Shown here: positions 34,130-46,389 of the stretch, piece by piece | Layout: each line of letters begins with the position of its first letter | How positions within the stretch are numbered: the stretch's first letter is position 1 | Assembly: GCA_963971305.1 (NCBI GenBank) | Contig: OZ020303.1 | Coordinates: forward strand, 19,403,184 to 19,467,183 | From: Arcuatula senhousia | Lineage: Eukaryota > Mollusca > Bivalvia > Mytilida > Mytilidae | DNA length: 64,000 bases | Direction: 5' to 3' | Translations under genes and position numbers: made by a program | The notes under the pieces: model-generated | Databases searched by the model: none | Seen by the model: the letters and a program-made list of their open reading frames with translations, nothing else | Told to the model about the DNA's origin: nothing

Positions 34130-34860
34130 AAAAAAACATGAAAAAACGCTATTTTGACCTTTTATGGGCCATATTTCCTAAAAGGGATAATCTGTCATCT
34201 TTGACCCAACTGGAGACTTTTGTAGAGCTCATTGAGCTGAAAGATTAAGCAAGCAACAGCTTTACTCTATCTGCCATTGTTTTCATTTTGTATGGCGAAA
34301 ACATGAAAAAATGCTGTTTTTTATCTTTAAAGGGCCATTACCCTTCAAAGTGGCCATCTGACAAGTCCAACCCAATGGTAACATTTGTAGAGCTCAACAA
34401 GCTTAAGGTTTAAGCATTATCAATAACTTTTCTCTATCTGTAATAGTTTTCATTCTAGAGCAACAGTGTTCATTTTAAAGGACAAAACATGAAGGAATGC
34501 TATTTTTGACCTTTAAAGGGCAATAACCCCTATATGGAGTCATCTGACAACCTAGACTATGCAGTGACTTTTGTAAAGCTTTTGATGCTGAAGAAGGTAA
34601 AATGCATCAGATTATCTTTATCTCTTATACTTTTTGATTTACAAGCCAAAAACAGTATTTTTAGCATTGACAGCAATGTTTTTTGATGGATCAAAATTCC
34701 AAACACAACTTTTGTGTAGGACAACCTAAAGATCAATCATACTAAAATAAATTCATTCTGTTCATGTAGTTTTAGAGAAGATTTTTGAAAAATTATTGAC
34801 AAACAGACATCGACAACAGAACCAAGTGATGGCAATATCTCACTTGGACCGATGAGCTAA
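34130..34860 (-). mobile_element. Family A element, copy 3 (left end missing)
   Basis: Three diverged tandem units carry GACCCAACTGGAGACTTTTG and AAGCAAGCAACAGCTTTACT. They are followed by a CCAAAAACAGTATTTTTAGC block, AACCAAGTGATGGCAATA and a degenerate end hairpin, TCTCACTTGGACCGATGAGC (about 34837-34856). The GAC run is replaced by ACATCGACAACAGAACC. The most decayed of the three copies. Confidence 0.8.
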
Positions 34861-35790
34861 GAAAGCGAGGGCAATAATAATGTTGTATCAGATTGCATTA
34901 TTTCTGCCAGAAAAATTTTCAGTATCATTTAAAAAAAAAAAAAAAATGGGTCTTAGTTTTTTTTAACTCATCCATTTAATATGGAACTTTCATTTGTGTT
35001 TGCTCAAACAAACTACATAACTCAAAGCTTAACTTTATACACTGAAGGTTTTGTCAGAATGTAAAAAATAAATTTAACAAGTCTTTGAGATTTTGACTGT
35101 TTGTACCTGCATTTTTTTACACATTTTTTTCTACCCTTTTGATTTATACGAACATCAATAAAATTTGCACTTGAATCAATGGCAGGGATGCTCTTTGTAG
35201 TTGTATATTGATCAAACAATATGAAAGAGTTTTTCTCACCAGAGAGCCCCAGAAAACATCCTTTTTAATCATCATTAGTAATTCCCATGGGTGACATTTT
35301 GAAACAAAGCAGTAGATACCTATATAAGGCTACATGGAAAACTTGCATGCACGATGTAATCTAGTTTACATGTATATCTATCATAAACTTTGAAAAATCT
35401 TGTTAATGCGACTCTAGTGAATTAATCTGACAACCCAAAGCATTGAAAATTCTGGCTAATTGATCATAAGTTCTGTAAAATACTTTTATTTTCGAATGTC
35501 TATGGGTGATGAAAGTCCAAAGGAGACATTGAATGGCTTTTTACCCAGGAAGTTTAAAACCATTAAATTGTGATAGTATTATTTATATTGTACATTTTTG
35601 TGTGTCATTCAAAATGAATAGAAAAACATATTAAAAAGTTGTCTATATCTTGAAATAATTGCACAAACTATGAAAATTGAGACAAATTAAAGTTAAGGCA
35701 AAAACAATGTCTCCCCCATTTCCTGAAAAAAAATCCTTTACTTCAAAGGGCAATAACTCCCACAAAATTTCCTGATAATACTCACAGTTA
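34861..35790. other. Intron-like AT-rich sequence
   Basis: No repeat was identified. A minus-strand open stretch (35243-35331) with a fair acceptor and a GTGAGA donor reads KCHPWELLMM, but its phase does not fit either neighbouring exon. Confidence 0.4.
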
Positions 35791-36184
35791 ATAAACTGTT
35801 AACACAGAGACATGTCTCGCCTGTCGCAACTGGACACAATATAAAATGAAGTAAAAATCTTCATTAAACTGATCTTAACTGATGCTTAAGCAGCTGCATA
35901 CCAAATATAAATGGTGAACCATAACTGCTTTATATAAAACACTCATGACATTAGAGTGTAAAATCTCAAAGTCAGTAGACTGTGACTGCAGGAGTATACA
36001 GGTGAAATCCTTTTAAAACTGATCTGTACTGATGCTGATGCAACTGCATACCAAATATCAATGGTGTAACATAACTGCTTCATGTTAAACAGACTTAAGA
36101 AAAAAGGTTAACCTTGGCCAAATCAGTGTAAAATTTCAAAGTCAGTAGACCGTGACTGCAGGAGCATACAGGTGAAATCCTTTT

Positions 36185-36792
36185 ATGTATGCAGATGACA
36201 CTGTTTTGTTTAGTGAAAGCATATATGACCTCCAGGAAATGATAAACACTGTTAATTGTTGTTCTAATGAAAATGGTTTACACATTAATTTATCGAAGAC
36301 TAAAATTGTAGTTTTTAGAAAGAATGGTAAAGTTAAAGCAAATGAAAAATGGTTTTTAAACGGCAATGAAATAGAGATTGTAGACAGTTTTGTGTACCTA
36401 GGTATATTGCTTTATTATAATGGTAATTTTAGTAAGACCCAGTATAGACTGGCTGAGCAAGGTCGAAAAGCATTATTTAGCTTATTCAGTAAAACTGTTA
36501 ATGATTATTATAATCATGAAACATTGCTTTCATTATTTGATACCTATATTTCTTGCATTCTAAATTATGGTTGTGAAGTATGGGGATTTCATAAATCTAT
36601 AGATATTGAAAAGGTACATGTGTATTTTTTAAAACGTATTTTGAAAGTTAGAAAAAGCACTGTCAATTACATGGTTTACTGTGAGTTAGGAAGGTCACCA
36701 TTGATTTTAGACCGGCAGTATAGAATGATTAAATATTGGTTAAAAGTACTTAACACAGATAATGTTATATTGAGGAACTGTTATGAAGATTT
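36185..36792 (+). pseudogene. LINE reverse transcriptase, catalytic YADD through thumb
   Basis: The frame opens MYADDTVLFSES, the RT catalytic box with two Asp. GLHINLSKTKIVVF, VDSFVYLGILL, GRKALFSLFSK, ILNYGCEVWGFH, VYFLKRILKVRKS and YCELGRSPL follow. This is the standard order of the region following YADD in mollusc non-LTR retrotransposons. The endonuclease and the first RT motifs are missing (5' truncation). Reading is uninterrupted for 202 codons up to the fold-back insertion. The extra Pro/Leu/Ala-rich residues that follow in frame come from the insertion's GGCCTGGCCT repeats and are not RT. Confidence 0.85.
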
Positions 36793-38139
36793 GGCATACT
36801 ATAAAACCTGGCCTGGCCTCATTGGCTTGGCCTGGCCTGGCCTGGCCTTGTCCCATTGGCCTGGCCTGGCTTCATTGTCGAGGCTTCTTTGGCCTGGCCT
36901 GGCTTCATTGGCTTGGCTTCTTTGGCCTGGCCTGGCTTCATTGGCCTGGCCTGGCCTCTGAAAATTGGCACGGCATTTGATTTGTATAATTAATTTTTGC
37001 ATGTTTTATTTATTTAATGATGACCAATGGAAACATTTAAATACTTTAATAAACTTATAATTGTTTGACTAGGCTGTGCTGAGAGAATAAAAGTACATGT
37101 ATGGTTATACATTATTAGTTTTATCAGATACCCATCTGACTCTGTAACAGGGCAGATGAGTTTCAAAGCATTTTGTGTAATGATATCCTAATTTAAAAAG
37201 AGTATTCCAAATTTTGTATCTAAATATATGTATGACAACAAATGTGGTCAGAGAGAATAGATTTAATATTTGTTTATAACAATCGGAAATCTTTACTCTT
37301 ATTAAATTGTCAAAAATATAATGAATAAATCATTTTTTATATTTTAATAAACATTTTTGTTCAGTTGAAGTAATGCTTGTACACTGTTCATAAGATAACT
37401 GTTTATCATGATTTTAGTTCTGTTTATTCAGTTTGTAATTAAAATATCATTTCTAAAGTGTGCAACTTAAGACAATAAAAATGTCTCTTTTAATCCATTA
37501 GCTTTAAATATTGTTACACAAGCAGATCTAGTTTAGCAGATAAGATCAGAAAAGCAAAGAAATTGTCAGTTTTTACTGGGAACTAGTACACAGTAATGAA
37601 ATAATACTGATGAAAATGTATAAAGATACTTAATATATTAAACCCAACTGTATAAAATTATAAGGATTAAGACGTTATAAATAATTTTAAAAAGTGGGTC
37701 CATTTTTGAGTGCATGATGCATGCATACCATAGAATTTATACCATGGTATGTTTTTGGTGTAATAATTACTGATACTGAGTTATTGATAATTTCTGATTG
37801 TTATAAACTAATTTTAAATCTTTCAACATCTAATGCAGCTCTCTGACCACATATATTTAGATACAAAATTTATTGAAATACTTATTTTAAATTAAGATCT
37901 CATTGAAACTCCATCTCCATTGGTCATCATTAAATAAATAAAACATGCAAAAATTATTTATACAAATCAGATGCCAGAGGCCATGCAAGGCCAGGCCAAA
38001 AGAAGCCAAGCCACTGAAGCCAGGCCAGGCCAAAGAAGCCTCGACAATGAAGCCAGGCCAGGCCAATGGGGCCAGGCCAGGCCAGGCCAGGCCAAGCCAG
38101 GCCAAGCCAATGAGGCCAGGCCAGGTTTTATAGTATGCC
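36793..38139. mobile_element. FB-B copy 1: fold-back element in the LINE, 10-bp target duplication
   Basis: The ends are perfect inverted repeats GGCATACTATAAAACC...GGTTTTATAGTATGCC, continuing into arms of GGCCTGGCCT/TCATTGGCTT words (36809-36960 and 37975-38125) and then related AT-rich arm sequence (CATTAAATAAATAAAACATG). The direct repeat ATGAAGATTT flanks it at 36783-36792 and 38140-38149. Removing the element and one duplication keeps the LINE frame open, so the insertion is younger than the LINE. A 9-10-bp duplication with long modular arms fits fold-back or Mutator-like elements. The non-coding 1,347 bp implies mobilisation in trans. Open frames rich in WPGLA are repeat artefacts. Confidence 0.9.
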
Positions 38140-38738
38140 ATGAAGATTTATATTGTAAAAGCTGTATTAGACCAAATGATAAATTAAACTGGTGTAATCA
38201 TGTTAAAGATATATTATTGAAATATGGGTTAAATAATGTATGGTATGAACAGTACGTCTATAATGAAGACCATTTCTTATTTAATCTAAAAGAACGAATG
38301 TTAGCTGGTTTTATTAATGAGGCTGATAACTTTTTTGAATCATCAGCTAAATGTCAAATGTACAAATATTTATATGATTCTCATTACTTGCAATTTTATT
38401 TAGATAGGCCTGTAAATTGTATCTATAAACCATATATTTGTAAATATAGAATATGTGCTCACAATTTGAGTATAGAAACAGGTCGGTTTTATGATATTGA
38501 TAGAAACCTACGTTATTGTACTATGTGTAACCTAAACATTGTAGAAGATGAGTATCATTTTATTCTAGAATGTCCAAAATACAGTGACTTAAGGCAAAAG
38601 TATGTAAAACCTTACTATTGGAGAAATCCCTCTACGTACAAACTTGTACAGTTATTGTCTGTAAGAAATATCAAGGAGTTAAACAATTTTGGAAAATATC
38701 TGTTCCTTGCAGAAAAATGTCGTAATTTTAATAATTGA
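38140..38738 (+). pseudogene. LINE reverse transcriptase C-terminal part with CCHC-like knuckle
   Basis: The frame resumes from the codons used before the insertion and reads HEDLYCKSCIRPNDKLNWC, NNVWYEQYVYNED, ICAHNLSIETGRFYDIDR and YCTMCNLNIVEDEYHFILEC. CPKYSDLRQKYVKPYYW follows, then a stop at 38736-38738. The CxxC...H....C cluster is the usual C-terminal zinc-knuckle-like motif of these LINE proteins. There are no internal stops, consistent with recent arrival. The 56 residues that precede it in the same open frame come from the fold-back. Confidence 0.85.
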
Positions 38739-39196
38739 TCTGTTCAGGTGTACTCTATTATCAATTTATGAATCTTTGACACTCCGTATTATTTCAACCT
38801 TATACTACATTATATTTACAATATAATGCTATATCATAATTATAATATGCATATTCTATGTAATTTTGTATAAAAATATTGTATACATTAAGTCATATTT
38901 ATTAATGATACATTTAGAAATACTGTTGGCGTAAATATATGTTTTACAAACTATTGTAATTCTATAAGCTGTATTGCTTTTGAATAAAGTTATTCATTCA
39001 TTTAAAACTGACCTGTACTGATGCTGATGCAACTGCATACCAAATATCAATGGTGTAACATAACTAGATCACATAAAACAGACTTAAGCAAAAACTTTAA
39101 CCAATTGTGGACGCCGCCGCCGCCGCCGCTGCCGTCGGAATCACCATACCTAAGTCTCGCTTTTTGCGACATTCGTCGCAGGCGAGACAAAAATGT

Positions 39197-42100
39197 TGTA
39201 TTTTACTGCATACCAAGTCATATGAAATTCTGTTACATTGTAAGTAGCTTTAGAAAGGTAGAGTGGAATAGATTTGTGACAGACAGACATACAGAACAAA
39301 AACAATATGTCTTCCCATCAAAAGTGGGACAGGGAGACATAATAAATAAAAGTACCTTAACAAAACCTGGAATCTGAGGGTGTCATGGAAATATCATCTT
39401 AAAAAAGTTTCTACATCTTATCTCACTAAATAGACAATTGTAGAAGGCAGGTACTTTAAAATCAAGATATTACACAACACCAAAGAAATATTTATAAGAC
39501 TTGAAGACAACATTTACAGAAAAACTTCTGCAATCAATCACTACAGGGGAAAGATGGCTGCTATTTCTAGAGTTTATCTCTTCCACTGTCACATAAGTTT
39601 TCCTCAAGTCTCTTCTTCCTTTGATCTCAACCAGACATAAAATAAATTATTTAATAAAAACTCAAATTCTTCAATAAAAATTCTAATTGAATCATAAATA
39701 AGAATTAAGTAGATAGTGATTTATCATGCAAAGGATATGTAATTTGTTGTTTCTAATTTGAGAATGATTTTTTGTGAAGAAAGATTTAATCTAAATATTT
39801 AAACAAAGTAGAAAAAAAAAAAAATCCTCAACAGATGGGATATAATGGCTTAAAAGTAAAAGAAAGAAGATTGCAAAACTTGCAAAAAAGAATCTTACCA
39901 TATATTTTGATGTGGTCACACAAAGACATTGTAAATTGATATACTAATTACTTTTCAAGTTTTAATTTTTTTATTGATGACAATGTTTTGTGTTTAGAGA
40001 CATTCTATTTTCTGATCTAAGGGAAGCAATCAATGTTAAATAAATTTCCTATTTTCTAAAATTTGAATGGGGTATAATATTTACTTAGCAACTAGTTTCT
40101 AAATGTTTTTAGTATATTATGATATATATTTGGTTTTTGTGTGTGTGTGACATGTATCAAAGAATCAATAAATACAAATAAGTAGTTCGAAAAAAAGACT
40201 TCTTCAAGTACTACTTAAAGAACAAGATTCAAGACTGGCTTTAATCAGGCATATTTTGAAAAATTGGAATGTGTGATATTGTTATTCAGTAGTGATATTA
40301 TATGTGACTGGAAAAAAATACTTTATTGCTTTAGTCTGCATGTGGGGAGAAGATAAAACTGACAAATGCTGAAAAAACATAGTTTTTGTTGGATTTAAAT
40401 AGGAGGGAACTCCTGTGGCTAACAAAGATAATTCTAGGAAAATATTACATGTAGTTGTCTTATGCCAAATTCAGTAAAACTATTTTTTTGGGCGTGTGGT
40501 CTTCTCATGTTATTTTTAAGCCAAAAATATACAGAGATTTTGCAATATACAAGATTTTAGGCATTTTGAGAAAAAAAATTGCATCTAGTTTCAACTGAAA
40601 AGAAATTTGATAGAGCCTTCATTTTAAACATTTATATTCACTTAAGAAAACAATTTCAATTTTCAATCAGGTTGTCTTTATGCAATGTTTCAACAATTTT
40701 AATAATGAAGATAATAAGTGCAAAGGGAACAAAGTACCTTAGTTCAAATATTAAAAAGTGCCAATAAAATTTGATTTACACCTAAACAGCTTCATTCCAC
40801 TAAAAATTAATTACATTTTTTGAAAAGATAAATTTACACTAAAATGACACAAGATCAATAAATCATTCTATTTCCTTTTATTCATAATAGAAAACACATG
40901 CTCCACTTAATAAAATCAACATAAATAATTTGAAATGTTATTTTTTTATAAAAATCTCAGGAAATAGAAATGGTATGCTTTATTTGATCCTCCTCACACT
41001 TCTCCACAAAAATGAAATCACTAATTAAAATAAATCTGTTTTTAAAAAGGTTTTTATTTGACACTTCATTTTTCCACAATTAATAAATTGAATTAGAGTT
41101 ACCTCCCTTAGACTGATATTTTGTTTGTAAACAATCTGTTATCACTTGATTACCAATGTAAACAAAGATAATTGTCCAATAAATGGTCATTAATTAACAC
41201 TCAATAATTCTTTCAATTAGATTAGGTTGCAGTAACTGCAAGACACATGCCAGAAATGGATTTGTGTTGATGCATTACATGCTTATACATTTTGTATTAT
41301 ATTTCCCCTTCCTTTTTTTTAAATGAAAGTGTGCGTTGATATTTTTTTTTCAAACCTTTTCAATATATTCATATCTTAGGACCATAAAACATGTTCCACA
41401 GAGATGATAGACAAGAACAACAAAATAAAACAAGCATATAAACATTACCTCTACTTTATTACATTTTTTTCTGTACTGTAATTGTTTTTATTGCAAATAT
41501 CAGTCAAACAAATGAGAGCTTATCTTTGTTCTTAAACACGATTCAACACTGCCATAAAAGAAAATTGGATGATTTTTTTCTTAAATGTTACACTGTATAT
41601 CAAGGAGAGGAAAGTATAATTTCCAGTAAAAATCTCCTAAAACTTTAATGAGAAATTCCTCTTCCACCTGCTTTACCTCTACAGACTGCACAAAACACAT
41701 GCTATCACAGCTGAACTGCACAATTTTATAGCTCTAACTCTTTTATGCAATGTCTCTATCAATTGTTAATAGTCCATAAAATTACTCACCATGTTTAACA
41801 AAACTGATAACAAAATCCTATTTATTCATTAAAAAAAGTGTAAGGGGCAACTTCAATGAAACAAACCATTCCACCAGACCTATTAGTAGTGTAAATGGTC
41901 CAATTAAGAATCGAAATAGACATATTTCCCTCACATTTCAGCATCCCTTAAACTACCTTCATGCACAGAGATAAAAGAAAGCATATGAAACATATAAAGG
42001 GAATGGATCTTAGTTTTTATAAATTCATAATCTAATAATTGAATTCAACACAGTCTAATCCCAAAGGTCAGCATTTATAATTCCTTGATTATGAAATACT

Positions 42101-42979
42101 TAGCAACACAAATAAATTATAATATGGTACAGCTACATTGGCTCAAACATACATACAACTATAATGAAGCTTCCTGATAGGTGATAAAGCTTGGTCCAGA
42201 ATGGAGAGGGGTTCCAATGATTTAATCCCATCTTCTCTCTTAAGTTTGTTTCGTGCACAATTTTGGCAAAAATAAGCAAAAATTTGCCAGCTGCACACCG
42301 CATTTGCCTCCCCCCCCCCAGGTTAAGCTCCCCCTATCAAAAGCCCTGAATTCTTAGTTGATTAGGTATAAGGGCTTAAAAGTTTATCAACCCTTTCTTC
42401 TTCCACAATAATAAAAGTAAGGGTCATTTGCATATAAGAAGTGGCATTAACCCAAGAAAAATAATAAAATAAATATTTTCAGACACAGACAAAACGGCAA
42501 TATATACCTCTTAATGTTAGGTCATAAAACTAAATTGTACTTACACAATTTTCATCATCTTTTATTTATAAAACCTATATCAGAATATTCCTTATCAACT
42601 ATCAATACTATCAGTTTTATCATTTAATATTTAATCATAAACACAGCTGTCGTAATAAAATGAATAATTTGTACTTTATTCCTAAGATATTGTCATCCTA
42701 GGGGACCTCCATGAAACAAGATGTAAAACTTAACCATGTTAACGCAGAAAGAAAAACAAACATTGTGCACAATTGAAGAAAATATGTTTTAATGAAGTTT
42801 TAACTTGAAAAATACAAAATGTAAATTTTCAAGAATTTCTCTAATACAACAAAATGCAGTGCACTAAAGATTCAACATTTTTTGGTAAAAACCTTTTTGT
42901 ATGTTGTTCAAAGTTTCATGAAGTTCTTGAATGAAAAAAAAAACAACATAAGGACAGAATGGGTGAGAAAACAAATACA
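39197..42979. other. Intron-like AT-rich sequence
   Basis: No repeat family, exon or RNA gene could be supported. Short runs such as (GT)n at 40139-40150 and a C run at 42310-42319 are present. Confidence 0.45.
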
Positions 42980-43150
42980 TTAATACCCAGGAGGCTAATC
43001 CAGGATTTTAGGGGAGTGTGAAGTGACCGTCACTGTGAACATTTTTTTTTCGGCCAGCAGAGCGAGGCGTGAATTTTTTTTAGTGTTTTTTTACATGAAT
43101 TGTATGCATATAAACATAATTTCGCCAGTATTAAGGGGGGCACACACCTG
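42980..43150. repeat. Decayed GGATCCAGG-type MITE
   Basis: AATCCAGGATTTTAGGGGAG at the left, CGGCCAGCAGAGCGAGGCGT near the middle and TAAGGGGGGCACACACC at the right suggest a member of the same family as 46108-46262. Its ends are degraded. Confidence 0.45.
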
Positions 43151-43354
43151 ATAACCTCAAATCAGTGCCTGACAACCTCAAATAATCCACTGATTTTTCA
43201 GAAATAGTATATAAAAACCTGTAAAAGACCAATAATCATACATACAGACAGACAGATGAACAAGCTTACCATACACAGATTTATATCCCTAACTTCATAC
43301 ACCTGACACACACAGCATGTGAATTATGATCTATGACCAGATTCCCATACTTAC

Positions 43355-43384
43355 CCAAGCACTGCATCAACCTGTCAAGTTTAC
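43355..43384 (-). CDS. 30-bp exon (KLDRLMQCL)
   Basis: The acceptor CTTGACAGATTATAG precedes GTAAAC (43384). The donor TTGG/GTAAGTATGG (43355) is strong. In the phase supplied by 46346 (one base) it encodes KLDRLMQCL and again leaves one base, matching 31535. Small, so it rests on splice sites and phase rather than length. Confidence 0.55.
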
Positions 43385-43954
43385 CTATAATCTGTCAAGC
43401 TGAGAGACCCTTACTGTAAATACCATGTGGCTCTAATAAGAAGCTGGGTGAGAAGAGTAGCATTATATAACTTTATCTAAGGTCTATCATTCTATATGTC
43501 ACGACTGATCATAATCTGTAGGGCAACTTTGAAGTGATGCACATTCTTTTGACCTTCCTCTTAGACTTTATGGATGCCATATTGCTATTCAGAAAATTTG
43601 TGATGCTCATAAAAATCAGGATTTATCATTATTATGAAGTCTGTTATTTATTTGGTGAGGTTCATATGTAATACAACCTAAATGCTAATGATGAAGCATC
43701 AAGGCTAACCTAATTCATCTAATAGGGTACCTAAAATGTCCTTCAGATGTAAGAGATCTGACCATGGAACAGGAAGTAACTGAGTAAAGGTCTAAATACA
43801 TGTATCTTACTAGTACTTCCATAATCCATCCAAGTGGTATTTAGGACTTGTTTTAAGCATTGATTTAAAAGTTCATTTTTGTTCTGTATATGTTACTAAT
43901 AATAACTCCAAACAAAGATTTAAAGATACAATAAAAAATCTGTCAAAGTAAAAA

Positions 43955-44099
43955 ATGGCTGGATCTCCTTAAACAGGAAGTAAGTGAGCGACAAACTTGA
44001 AATCAAATCCCACCCTATGGGACCCCATGTTGCAGCTTGCCTACCCAACATTCACCATTATGTTACCCGGATTTTTTGCTTTGTGAAATCCAGCCAAAA
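43955..44099 (+). mobile_element. Family F short element, copy 2
   Basis: AATGGCTGGATCTCC...TGAAATCCAGCCAAAAA, with AAACAGGAAGTAAGTGAGCG and TATGGGACCCCATG inside. About 50 bp shorter than copy 1, mainly by loss of the TATACCAAATATCA part. Confidence 0.75.
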
Positions 44100-44893
44100 A
44101 TACAAAGGAAAGATGTGTATCACCAACAATTTTAGTATTAGTATTTTAAAAAAAAGGAAAAAAGTAAGGACAGATAAGCATGTGATTACATATAACATAC
44201 AGCCTGCCAAATATTTAGAGTTGAGAAAACTGAAACATAATCAGAAATGCAGGCAACATTAAAAGTCTATAATTTAAGTCATACAATTGGGCAACATTTG
44301 CTTTTATTATAATGAAGTCATTTGAAAGAAACATAATCGAATACAACTGTGTAGTAATTATTTGTGATTGATTCAGATGAGATCAAAAGTCAGCTGTGAT
44401 GTGACTTCCAATCTTATCCTATAATTTGAGGGAACATATTTTTTGTAAGATCTTTTAACCCTCCCACACCAGATGCCTGCATCATTAACCCTATTGATAA
44501 ATAACTACTTTTTCTTTTGTTATGTCAAACTAAGTTGATCACAGAAGTAAATCTGTGCAAGTCTGAAGCAGCTTGTCTTAAGTATGTCAGTAAAAACATG
44601 TTGAAAAAAACAACATAAAAGCTGTAATTGTATTAAGATGATCCCTAATAAACTCACAATATAATTTGGTTGTGGCATTAAACATTAAAGATTGGTGAAT
44701 GGTCCAAGTTGAAAATCTCTCGAAGTAAAATCCCAACCAAAATTTCTCAGACTAATTTTCCATTGTAAACTTATTTTTTGGGGTGTGTTCTCTTGAATGT
44801 GCTGCCATGTACATATATTAAATAGTATTCTATATATTATCTGCTATCCCCAAAATATGAAAGTCCATTAGGTTAATTAATCAAGAAAGTTTT

Positions 44894-44918
44894 CTGTCTG
44901 TCTGTCTGTCTGTCTGTA
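44894..44918 (+). repeat. (CTGT)n microsatellite
   Basis: About six CTGT units. Confidence 0.9.
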
Positions 44919-46107
44919 TTTGGTTTTCTATCTGTATAAAATATCAATATCAAGACATTTATGATATCGTTAGACAATTATTTGGTCTGAAACTGAGCAT
45001 CATGGGATCTTTATCCTTAACCTATCAAAAGAGAATAGATTTCATACATATTTAACATATGCATTGTTTTCTTCTACTGTACTAAGGGACATACAACCTT
45101 TCAAAACCAAGTGAAATGACTCATATTGAAATACTATACTCTACATGAATGTTTCAGGAACTTCCACGGATATGGAGTGCATGGAAACAATGGTGCAGTA
45201 TGGTTCATTGGTAATAGCCCTAATCCGAAAGTCAATACTAACTAAACTTTCATTGTCAATAGGAAAAGGATAAATTTCAATCTAATGCAATAACCTTGTG
45301 ATTAAACGAGATCCAAGTACTTGAAAAATTCTTTGTAGTTGATTAAAATGCATGCTTCAGTCCGTTTAATAAACCAATAATTTGTGTGACTCAAGTATCA
45401 ATATCATGAAAAAATCAGATATGAGGGCAAAAAACAGCTTCCAATCAAGTAAACAAAACTGTTTATTGAAAATCTTAGAACATAAAAAGAAAGCAAAGTT
45501 TTCACTCTCCCAAAATCAATGATTAATTCAATTATTAACTGTTAATTCTACAACTGGAGACATTTTTTATGGTTCTTCAAATATACAAATATTATTTGCA
45601 CTTAACTCAATTAAATAATTTGTTGAGAAAGTCAGAACCAATCACACTCAATACAATACAGACTCTCGGCTGATTTGACAGATTTTGATTTCCAGTCGAT
45701 ACATATCAAACCTAATGGAAATTTTAATTACTGTTTAAATTAAGCTAACTGTGAACAGAACAACACAGCAGACAAGAAACCTTCCAAAATAGAAATAGAA
45801 GGCTACAGATATAGCACGCTACTGCCTCCAACGCTAAGTGCAGAAAATCTTTTAGTCGCCATTCAGACAAACTTAACACAATGACTATATATATGTAATT
45901 GTTCAATAGTTACATGATGTCTGAAAACGTTTTGGTCAAAGGCCTTCTTCAGTTTCCTGGTTTCTTTACTATTGCTAAACAGTGATTAAAGATGTATTAC
46001 AGACTGGGGGAACCTAACTTGACTGACCTTATTTGGAAAATTTGTTTTTCTAACCTTCCACTGACTCCTCAAGGAGTAAATTTAGCCCCTTTTACATTAC
46101 CTGAACA

Positions 46108-46262
46108 GGGTTGGATCCAGAGGTCCATGAAAGGGAGGCGTTATTGCTAAAAATGTCAGATTTTGATGAAAATTTGAAGTTGCCAATTTTATACACAAAA
46201 AAAATCTCAATTAAAAGGGGGGGCATACACCCCCTACGCCCCCCTATAATCCGCCACTGCAG
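46108..46262. repeat. GGATCCAGAGG-type MITE
   Basis: The left end is TTGGATCCAGAGGTCCATG, the right CCCCCTATAATCCGCCACTG (imperfect inverted repeat). The G-rich run AAAAGGGGGGGCATACACCC is inside. Related degraded copies lie at 42980-43150 and 60690-60860. This type is familiar from bivalve genomes (memory). Confidence 0.65.
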
Positions 46263-46345
46263 TGAAGCTAACTGAAACAAAAAGAAAGTTGGACATCTAT
46301 TCTGAAGTTTAATAGTTTAATCATTCCTACTTTTATATGACTTAC

Positions 46346-46389
46346 CTGGAACAACCTGCCATTCTAGGTTAACAAGCTCAAATAAAATC
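46346..46389 (-). CDS. 44-bp exon (ILFELVNLEWQVVP)
   Basis: The acceptor GTTCCAATTCAG precedes GATTTTATTTG (46389). The donor CCAG/GTAAGTCATA follows 46346. It enters in phase 2 (as left by 55123) and exits in phase 1 (as needed by 43384), encoding ILFELVNLEWQVVP. Other frames contain stops, so the phase is determined. The product is not recognised. Confidence 0.65.

Larger units (their letters stand above)
36182..39003 (+). mobile_element. 5'-truncated non-LTR retrotransposon (LINE)
   Basis: It begins at the codon just before the catalytic YADD motif and ends with a tail TTTTGAATAAAGTTATTCA then TTCATT (about 38980-39003). It has no LTRs. It lies inside a family C unit, with a short T-rich overlap at the junctions as the only possible target duplication. 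The ORF runs from 36185 to a stop at 38736-38738 if the fold-back insertion 36793-38139 is ignored. 5' truncation is typical of incomplete target-primed reverse transcription. The clade is uncertain (CR1/L2/jockey-like by feel). Confidence 0.85.
35791..39196 (+). mobile_element. Family C hairpin-ended element, copy 2, interrupted by a LINE
   Basis: The left end is AATAAACTGTTAACAC / ATGTCTCGCC (35812). The right end is a GCCGCC run (39113-39130), then the hairpin AGTCTCGC...GCGAC/GTCGC...GGCGAGACT-type (39153-39188) and AAAAATG. Internal units match copy 1 (GACTGCAGGAGTATACAGG). Without the LINE, GGTGAAATCCTTTT (36168-36181) continues as AAAACTGACCTGTACTG (39003 on), exactly as in the uninterrupted unit at about 36002-36020. 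Confidence 0.88.

Noticed and set aside
35243..35331. Minus-strand candidate exon (KCHPWELLMMIKKDVFWGSL)
   Set aside because: Acceptor and GTGAGA donor are fair, but entry and exit phases do not fit between 43355 and 31535, and the frame stays open into the intron.
36783..37002. Open frames rich in WPGLA on both strands (also 37887-38141, 53935-54249)
   Set aside because: Translations of the GGCCTGGCCT fold-back arms.
41780..41810. Donor-like GTGAGTAATT on the minus strand
   Set aside because: Only a ~28-bp or shorter exon could precede it, with no fitting phase or peptide.
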